From Yoonia sp. (lineage in GTDB: Bacteria > Pseudomonadota > Alphaproteobacteria > Rhodobacterales > Rhodobacteraceae), in contig JAPKCP010000007.1 of assembly GCA_028822885.1 (NCBI GenBank), positions 1 through 27,147 on the forward strand: DNA of 27,147 nt. The letters are read 5' to 3'. Shown here piece by piece: positions 22,169 to 27,147 of the stretch (the stretch's first letter is position 1; every line of letters begins with the position of its first letter). The notes below the pieces were generated by a model. The model saw only the letters and a program-made list of their open reading frames with translations. It did not search any database and was not told where the DNA came from. The position numbers and the translations under genes were made by a program.

Positions 22169-23248
22169 ATGGCAAAAATTACTCTCGAAAATTTGGCACA
22201 TTCGTACTTACCGAATCCAAAGCATGAAGATGATTATGCGCTCAAAGAAATGAACCATGACTGGGTAGACGGCGAAGCATACGCCCTGCTTGGGTCATCT
22301 GGTTGCGGTAAATCCACGCTTTTGAACATCATTTCAGGTTTACTGCACCCTAGTCAGGGTCGCATCTTGTTTGACGACAAAGACGTGACGATGAACCCAA
22401 CAACGCAGCGCAATATCGCGCAGGTTTTCCAGTTTCCAGTGGTCTATGACACGATGACTGTCCGCGACAATCTGGCGTTCCCACTTCGCAACCGTGGCGC
22501 TGATCCTGCATATATCAAAGACCGCGTACAGCAAATTGCCGCGATGATTGGCATGGAAGATACGCTGAACCACAAGGCCCGTGGATTGACCGCAGATGCC
22601 AAGCAAAAGATCTCACTTGGGCGTGGCATGGTGCGCGAAGACGTGAATGCGCTTTTGTTTGATGAGCCACTGACCGTGATCGATCCACACATGAAGTGGG
22701 AGTTGCGCACACAGCTAAAGTCGCTCCATCACGAGTTCGGACACACGATGATTTACGTAACACACGACCAAACCGAAGCGCTGACTTTTGCGGACAAAGT
22801 GGTGGTGATGTATGATGGGCGTGTTGTGCAAATGGGGACGCCGCAAGAACTTTTTGAGGCGCCGGGACATACCTTTGTTGGCTACTTTATCGGCTCTCCG
22901 GGCATGAATGTGCTAGCAGCCGAGGTGCAAGGCAGTACTGGCGTGATAGGCGGCACTCAGATTGCACTTGGCAAAGATTTTGGTAGCCCCACAGGCAAAG
23001 TAGAATTGGGCGTGCGTCCAGAATTCACCTCGCTGTCGGCGGGTGACGTCGGTTTGCCAGTGACAATCAAGCGGGTTGAAGATGTCGGTCGCCACAAGAT
23101 TGTGCGCGCCGACTTCCAAGGCACAGAGATCAACATTTTGGCTGCTGAAGGTGAAAATATTTCGCCTGATATGAACCGCGTTGTGTTCGATGTTGCTGGC
23201 ATCAACGTCTACTCCAATAACTGGCGCGTCGCGCCTGAGGTGGCGTGA
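22169..23248 (+). CDS. glpT: Glycerol ABC transporter ATP-binding protein GlpT (ATPase, not the GlpT antiporter)
   Basis: This 359-residue ATPase is the partner of GlpS. Walker A LGSSGCGKST (41-50), Walker B ALLFDEP (161-167) and the H-loop histidine (His199 in YVTHDQTEAL) are all intact. The ABC signature is degenerate: where LSGGQxQR is expected the protein reads LTADAKQK (140-147). This is the reverse of the defect in GlpS. In a GlpS-GlpT sandwich, the GlpT Walker motifs face the intact GlpS signature, giving one consensus site. The GlpS Walker motifs face this degenerate signature, giving one degenerate site. It begins 12 bp after glpS with GAGGGA upstream. Confidence 0.9.
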   Translation: MAKITLENLAHSYLPNPKHEDDYALKEMNHDWVDGEAYALLGSSGCGKSTLLNIISGLLHPSQGRILFDDKDVTMNPTTQRNIAQVFQFPVVYDTMTVRDNLAFPLRNRGADPAYIKDRVQQIAAMIGMEDTLNHKARGLTADAKQKISLGRGMVREDVNALLFDEPLTVIDPHMKWELRTQLKSLHHEFGHTMIYVTHDQTEALTFADKVVVMYDGRVVQMGTPQELFEAPGHTFVGYFIGSPGMNVLAAEVQGSTGVIGGTQIALGKDFGSPTGKVELGVRPEFTSLSAGDVGLPVTIKRVEDVGRHKIVRADFQGTEINILAAEGENISPDMNRVVFDVAGINVYSNNWRVAPEVA

Positions 23249-23287
23249 TGCACAACACATTCCTCTCCCTTTCAAAAGGAACGAGCC

Positions 23288-24160
23288 ATGAATAAGACAG
23301 TTAATCAAAAGGCGTGGTTCCTCATCTTACCCGTGCTTTTGCTCGTCGCATTCTCGGCGGTTATTCCGCTGATGACGGTGGTGAATTACTCCGTCCAAGA
23401 TACGTTTGGGAACAACAAGTTTTTCTGGGCTGGCCTCGATTGGTTCAGGGAAATGATGTCATCTGAGCGGATGTGGGATGCTTTAGGTCGCCAAATCGCC
23501 TTTTCATGCATTATCTTGGTGATAGAAATTCCACTGGGGATATTCATTGCTTTGAACATGCCAAAAAAGGGTTTTTGGGCTTCGACTTGCCTGATCCTCA
23601 TGTCTTTGCCTTTGCTTATTCCTTGGAACGTGGTCGGTACAATTTGGCAGATTTTTGGGCGCGTTGATATTGGTCTGCTTGGCTATACTTTGGCCGCAAT
23701 GGGTATCGATTATAACTATACTCAAGACTTCTATGCGGCATGGGCGACTGTGATCGTAATGGATGTCTGGCATTGGACGTCATTGGTTGCTCTTTTGGCC
23801 TATGCAGGTCTTCAGTCTATCCCTGATGCTTATTATCAGGCTGCAAAGATCGATCAAGCCAGCCGTTGGAAAGTGTTCCGCTTTATTGAATTGCCCAAGA
23901 TCATGGGTGTGCTGATGATCGCGATCCTGCTCCGCTTTATGGATAGTTTCATGATCTACACCGAGCCTTTTGTTGTGACAGGTGGTGGTCCGGGTAATTC
24001 AACGACATTCCTGTCGATTGACTTGGTCAAGATGGCCCTTGGACAGTTCGATCTTGGTCCCGCAGCTGCTTTCTCGATTATGTATTACCTCGTGATCCTG
24101 CTGGTTTCATATGTCTTCTACACTGTGATGACGAACCTCGATAAAAGGGATGGTCGCTGA
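23288..24160 (+). CDS. glpP: Glycerol ABC transporter permease GlpP
   Basis: This 290-residue MalF-type inner-membrane permease has six expected helices, the first at about 8-35 (AWFLILPVLLLVAFSAVIPLM). The EAA coupling loop is YYQAAKIDQASRWKVFRFIELPKI near 190-213, followed by ILLRFMDSFMIYTEPF and the typical TGGGPGNSTTFLSIDL segment. The ribosome site AAGGA lies 8 bases before ATG. The TGA overlaps the glpQ ATG (TGATG). A diverged paralogue sits behind glpR at 17499-18365. Confidence 0.92.
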   Translation: MNKTVNQKAWFLILPVLLLVAFSAVIPLMTVVNYSVQDTFGNNKFFWAGLDWFREMMSSERMWDALGRQIAFSCIILVIEIPLGIFIALNMPKKGFWASTCLILMSLPLLIPWNVVGTIWQIFGRVDIGLLGYTLAAMGIDYNYTQDFYAAWATVIVMDVWHWTSLVALLAYAGLQSIPDAYYQAAKIDQASRWKVFRFIELPKIMGVLMIAILLRFMDSFMIYTEPFVVTGGGPGNSTTFLSIDLVKMALGQFDLGPAAAFSIMYYLVILLVSYVFYTVMTNLDKRDGR

Positions 24161-25008
24161 TGTCCGATTTTACCAATACAGCTACAAATCGTCGCTTTGC
24201 CTTACCAAAGATCAAAGGCAGTGCGATCGTCATGAGCCTCTACCTACTGTTCCTGCTCTTGCCGATTTATTGGCTTTTGAACATGAGCTTAAAGAACAAT
24301 TCTGAGATCTTGAGCAGTTTCACCCTTTGGCCTCGCGATCTGACGTTCGATAACTATTTGACGATCCTAACAGACCCATCTTGGTACACAGGCTACCTGA
24401 ACTCGATGGCATATGTTGTTATGAACATGGTCATATCATTGGCGGTCGCACTTCCTGCTGCCTATGCTTTCAGCCGCTATACCTTTTTGGGCGACAAACA
24501 TTTGTTCTTTTGGCTGCTCACCAATCGGATGGCGCCACCTGCAGTTTTCGCCCTGCCATTCTTTCAGCTTTATAGTTCAGTCGGCTTGTTCGACACGCAT
24601 ATTGCTGTGGCCCTAGCGCATTGTTTGTTCAACGTTCCGCTGGCGGTATGGATCCTCGAAGGGTTCATGCGGGGCGTACCCAAAGAAATTGATGAAACAG
24701 CCTATATCGATGGCTATTCATTCCCGCGGTTCTTTATCCGTATTTTCACGCCGCTCGTCGCGTCGGGTATTGGGGTAACAGCGTTCTTTTTATTCATGTT
24801 CTCTTGGGTTGAGCTTTTACTTAGCAGAACTCTGACCAGTGTGAATGCAAAGCCGATCGCAGCCACGATGACACGCACCGTGGGTGCCGCCGGTATCGAT
24901 TGGGGAGTTCTTGCAGCTGCGGGTGTTCTCACAATTATCCCAGGTGCATTGGTCATCTATTTTGTTCGCAACTACATCGCCAAGGGCTTTGCCCTAGGCC
25001 GCGTGTAA
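24160..25008 (+). CDS. glpQ: Glycerol ABC transporter permease GlpQ
   Basis: This 282-residue MalG-type permease has a cytoplasmic N-terminus of about 20 residues and then six helices. The EAA loop is PKEIDETAYIDGYSFPRFFIRIFTPLVASG at about 171-200. It is translationally coupled to glpP by TGATG and followed 22 bp later by glpU. It should not be confused with the periplasmic phosphodiesterase also called GlpQ. The paralogue at 16693-17502 shares the DETAxxDGYS loop and the PAAYAFSR and GDKHLF segments. Confidence 0.92.
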   Translation: MSDFTNTATNRRFALPKIKGSAIVMSLYLLFLLLPIYWLLNMSLKNNSEILSSFTLWPRDLTFDNYLTILTDPSWYTGYLNSMAYVVMNMVISLAVALPAAYAFSRYTFLGDKHLFFWLLTNRMAPPAVFALPFFQLYSSVGLFDTHIAVALAHCLFNVPLAVWILEGFMRGVPKEIDETAYIDGYSFPRFFIRIFTPLVASGIGVTAFFLFMFSWVELLLSRTLTSVNAKPIAATMTRTVGAAGIDWGVLAAAGVLTIIPGALVIYFVRNYIAKGFALGRV

Positions 25009-25030
25009 GAAAAGAAAGAGGAGAAAAACG

Positions 25031-25303
25031 ATGGATTGGATGGCATGGACTTGGCCAACCGCCGCTTTCTTTTGCGTGATCGCAGTGATCTTGATCACTT
25101 TTACGGTGCTCGCAATCAAATTTCCTGAGACGCCACGCAATGGTGTCCTTGGAATCGAAACGACGCGTGGTGACCGGTTGTTCATCACGCTCCTTGGCTC
25201 GGCCTTTATCAATTTGGCTTGGCTCGGGCTGCTCAGTGCCCCCCAATGGGGAGCACTGATCGTATGTCTCTTTTACGCCACGGCGGTATTCCGTTGGGTA
25301 TGA
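25031..25303 (+). CDS. glpU: Small membrane protein GlpU (DUF2160)
   Basis: This 90-residue protein has two hydrophobic segments (about 8-28, TAAFFCVIAVILITFTVLAI, and 56-88) joined by a polar loop with PRNGVLGIETTRGDRLF. This pattern is characteristic of the DUF2160 family, which sits between permease and binding-protein genes in rhizobial-type glycerol operons. Its function is unknown. An accessory role in the importer is inferred from its constant position. GAGGAGA lies 8 bases before ATG. A second start further downstream would lose the first helix, so ATG 25031 is preferred. Confidence 0.88.
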   Translation: MDWMAWTWPTAAFFCVIAVILITFTVLAIKFPETPRNGVLGIETTRGDRLFITLLGSAFINLAWLGLLSAPQWGALIVCLFYATAVFRWV

Positions 25304-25379
25304 AGGGTGACATGATTGGATGGGTCTGTTTGGAAAATCAGATCTGTCTTAAACGTTCAATCTTTTGGGAGGACCAAAT

Positions 25380-27101
25380 ATGAACTTGCGACTAAAAGGA
25401 ACGACGGCGTTAGGCCTTGCTGCATGTATGATTGCCGCACCTGCGTTCGCTGATATGGATGCCGCACAGGCATTCCTTGATAGCGAAATCGGCGACTTGT
25501 CCACGCTCTCACGCGCGGATCAAGAAGCTGAAATGCAGTGGTTTATCGACGCAGCACAGCCATACGCAGGTATGGAAATCAACGTGGTATCCGAGACAAT
25601 CGGGACCCATGAGTACGAATCCAACGTGTTGGCACCTGCGTTCTTTGCCATCACCGGGATTCAGGTCACACATGACCTGATCGGAGAAGGCGACGTTGTC
25701 GAAAAGCTGCAAACACAAATGCAGACAGGCGAGAACATCTATGACGCCTATATCAACGACAGTGACCTGATCGGAACGCACTGGCGCTATCAGCTGGCTC
25801 GTAACCTGACCGATTGGATGGCTGGCGAAGGCGCGGCTGTCACCAACCCGAACTTGAATCTGGAAGACTTTATTGGTCTTTCCTTCACGACAGGCCCGGA
25901 TGGCAAAATCTATCAATTGCCAAGCCAGCAGTTCGCAAACCTCTACTGGTTCCGCTATGATTGGTTCAACGACGACGTCAACAAGGCCGACTTCTTGGCT
26001 GAGTACGGCTATGAGCTGGGCGTTCCAGTCAACTGGTCTGCCTATGAAGATATCGCAGCCTTCTTTACCGGACGCGATCTGTCGCGCTTGGGCGTTGAAG
26101 GCGACGTCTTTGGTAACATGGACTACGGCAAGAAAGACCCGTCTTTGGGTTGGCGCTATACTGATGCATGGCTGTCCATGGCTGGTGCTGGCGACATAGG
26201 TGAGCCGAATGGCCTGCCAGTTGATGAATGGGGCATCCGCGTCAACGAAAAGTCGCAGCCTGTTGGTTCATGTGTGGCACGTGGTGGTGCGACCAACGGC
26301 CCAGCAGCTGTCTATGCGATTACCAAGGCAATTGAGTGGCTTGAGAAGTATTCTCCTCCGGCTGCTGCTGGTATGACATTCTCTGAAGCGGGACCTGTTC
26401 CGGCCCAAGGTAATGTTGCACAGCAGATGTTCTGGTATACTGCGTTTACCGCGGCATCCGTTGAACCTGGTCTGCCCGTGATGAACGAAGATGGCACGCC
26501 AAAGTGGCGCATGGCACCTTCACCGCACGGTGCATACTGGGTTGAGGGTACCAAGATCGGCTACCAAGATGCCGGTTCCTGGACGCTGATGAAATCTACA
26601 CCAGTTGATCGTGCACAGGCGGCTTGGCTTTACGCCCAGTTCGTTACATCACTGACTGTGGACGTACGCAAAAGCCATGTTGGTCTGACATTCATTCGTG
26701 AATCAACGATCCAGCACGAAAGCTTTACAGAGCGTGCACCAAAACTGGGTGGCCTGATTGAGTTCTATCGCTCACCAGCACGGGTTCAGTGGTCACCAAC
26801 TGGTACCAACGTTCCTGACTATCCAAAGCTGGCTCAGCTGTGGTGGCAGAACATCGGCGACGCAATGTCCGGTGCAAAAACACCCCAAGAAGCACTTGAT
26901 GCGCTTTGCGAAGATCAAGAAAAGGTCCTGATCCGTCTGGAACGGTCCGGTGTTCAAGGTGAACTTGGTCCAGTTATGAACGAAGAAAGCGATCCTTCTT
27001 TCTGGCTTGACCAACCTGGTTCGCCTAAGCCAATGCTGGCCAACGAAGACGAAACGCCAGTGACCATCGCTTATGATGAGCTGATCAAATCTTGGCAGTA
27101 A
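25380..27101 (+). CDS. glpV: Glycerol ABC transporter substrate-binding protein GlpV
   Basis: This 573-residue periplasmic binding protein has a Sec signal (MNLRLKGTTALGLAACMIAAPAFA, likely cut after AFA at 24). Its length is greater than typical sugar-binding proteins (about 420) but usual for the glycerol-type family. Landmarks include the start of the first lobe MEINVVSETIGTHEYESNVLAPAFF (about 58-82), GPDGKIYQLPSQQFANLYWFRYDWF (about 172-196) and the second-lobe NVPDYPKLAQLWWQNIGDA near 476-494. The frame is open to a TTG at 25365, but ATG 25380 has GGGAGGA at 25367-25373, 6 bases upstream, and begins the signal peptide. Last gene of the operon, followed by a strong stem-loop. Confidence 0.93.
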   Translation: MNLRLKGTTALGLAACMIAAPAFADMDAAQAFLDSEIGDLSTLSRADQEAEMQWFIDAAQPYAGMEINVVSETIGTHEYESNVLAPAFFAITGIQVTHDLIGEGDVVEKLQTQMQTGENIYDAYINDSDLIGTHWRYQLARNLTDWMAGEGAAVTNPNLNLEDFIGLSFTTGPDGKIYQLPSQQFANLYWFRYDWFNDDVNKADFLAEYGYELGVPVNWSAYEDIAAFFTGRDLSRLGVEGDVFGNMDYGKKDPSLGWRYTDAWLSMAGAGDIGEPNGLPVDEWGIRVNEKSQPVGSCVARGGATNGPAAVYAITKAIEWLEKYSPPAAAGMTFSEAGPVPAQGNVAQQMFWYTAFTAASVEPGLPVMNEDGTPKWRMAPSPHGAYWVEGTKIGYQDAGSWTLMKSTPVDRAQAAWLYAQFVTSLTVDVRKSHVGLTFIRESTIQHESFTERAPKLGGLIEFYRSPARVQWSPTGTNVPDYPKLAQLWWQNIGDAMSGAKTPQEALDALCEDQEKVLIRLERSGVQGELGPVMNEESDPSFWLDQPGSPKPMLANEDETPVTIAYDELIKSWQ

Positions 27102-27108
27102 GCTAACC

Positions 27109-27136
27109 ATCTGGGGCCACGTTGCTGGCCCCAGAT
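27109..27136 (+). terminator. Stem-loop at the end of the glp operon
   Basis: ATCTGGGGCCA (27109-27119) pairs perfectly with TGGCCCCAGAT (27126-27136) across the 6-base loop CGTTGC. The visible downstream bases lack a T-run, so it may be a terminator of the T-poor type or an mRNA 3' stabiliser of the abundant glpV message. Confidence 0.7.
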
Positions 27137-27147
27137 ACCCTGATCTC

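Overview
The window reads as a chromosomal segment of a marine Rhodobacteraceae (Roseobacter-group alphaproteobacterium). Four things suggest this: a rhizobial/roseobacterial-type glycerol ABC uptake operon (glpD-S-T-P-Q-U-V), a cluster of CCUCCUCCC-loop small RNAs of the kind described in Rhodobacterales, several solute ABC transporters, and tightly coupled operons with moderate GC. The genus cannot be fixed from the sequence alone.

Layout. (1) 1-1135 is a decayed or non-coding edge. It holds the last codons of a gene coupled to a broken 3-hydroxyisobutyrate-dehydrogenase-like start, a possible remnant of a phasin gene on the minus strand with a CTGC-N3-GCAG site, and four tandem hairpins displaying CTCCTCCC, the last of which is an intrinsic terminator. 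(2) 1136-6774: a GntR/FCD regulator is divergent from a five-gene operon made of a PotA-like ATPase, a Tat-exported PotD-like binding protein, two permeases and a hydantoin/Asp-Glu racemase-family enzyme. A perfect ATTGTATACAAT palindrome lies between them. (3) 6857-9940, minus strand: an operon of a MarR-type regulator with a cysteine-rich tail, an Mrp/ApbC ATPase fused to DUF971, and an Nfu-type iron-sulfur scaffold fused to extra C-terminal domains. (4) 9941-10806: a gene-free stretch. (5) 10807-16455: a complete family-5 (dipeptide/oligopeptide-type) ABC importer operon with hairpins between the binding-protein gene and the permease genes. (6) 16693-19158, minus strand: glpR followed by two permeases that are clear paralogues of GlpP and GlpQ, with no ATPase or binding protein of their own. 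(7) 19444-27101: glpD, glpS, glpT, glpP, glpQ, glpU, glpV, ending in a strong stem-loop.

How the parts work together. The Glp operon would import glycerol or glycerol 3-phosphate through the periplasmic protein GlpV, permeases GlpP/GlpQ and ATPases GlpS/GlpT, and oxidise glycerol 3-phosphate with GlpD under GlpR control. No glycerol kinase gene is in the window. The most striking sequence-level observation is that GlpS and GlpT carry complementary defects: GlpS lacks the H-loop histidine and a Walker A glycine, and GlpT lacks the LSGGQ signature. A GlpS/GlpT heterodimer would therefore have one consensus and one degenerate ATP site. Other points of interest are the second GlpP/GlpQ-like permease pair behind glpR, the cuckoo/CcsR-like RNA cluster, and the multi-domain Nfu and Mrp fusions controlled by a possible metal- or Fe-S-sensing MarR protein.
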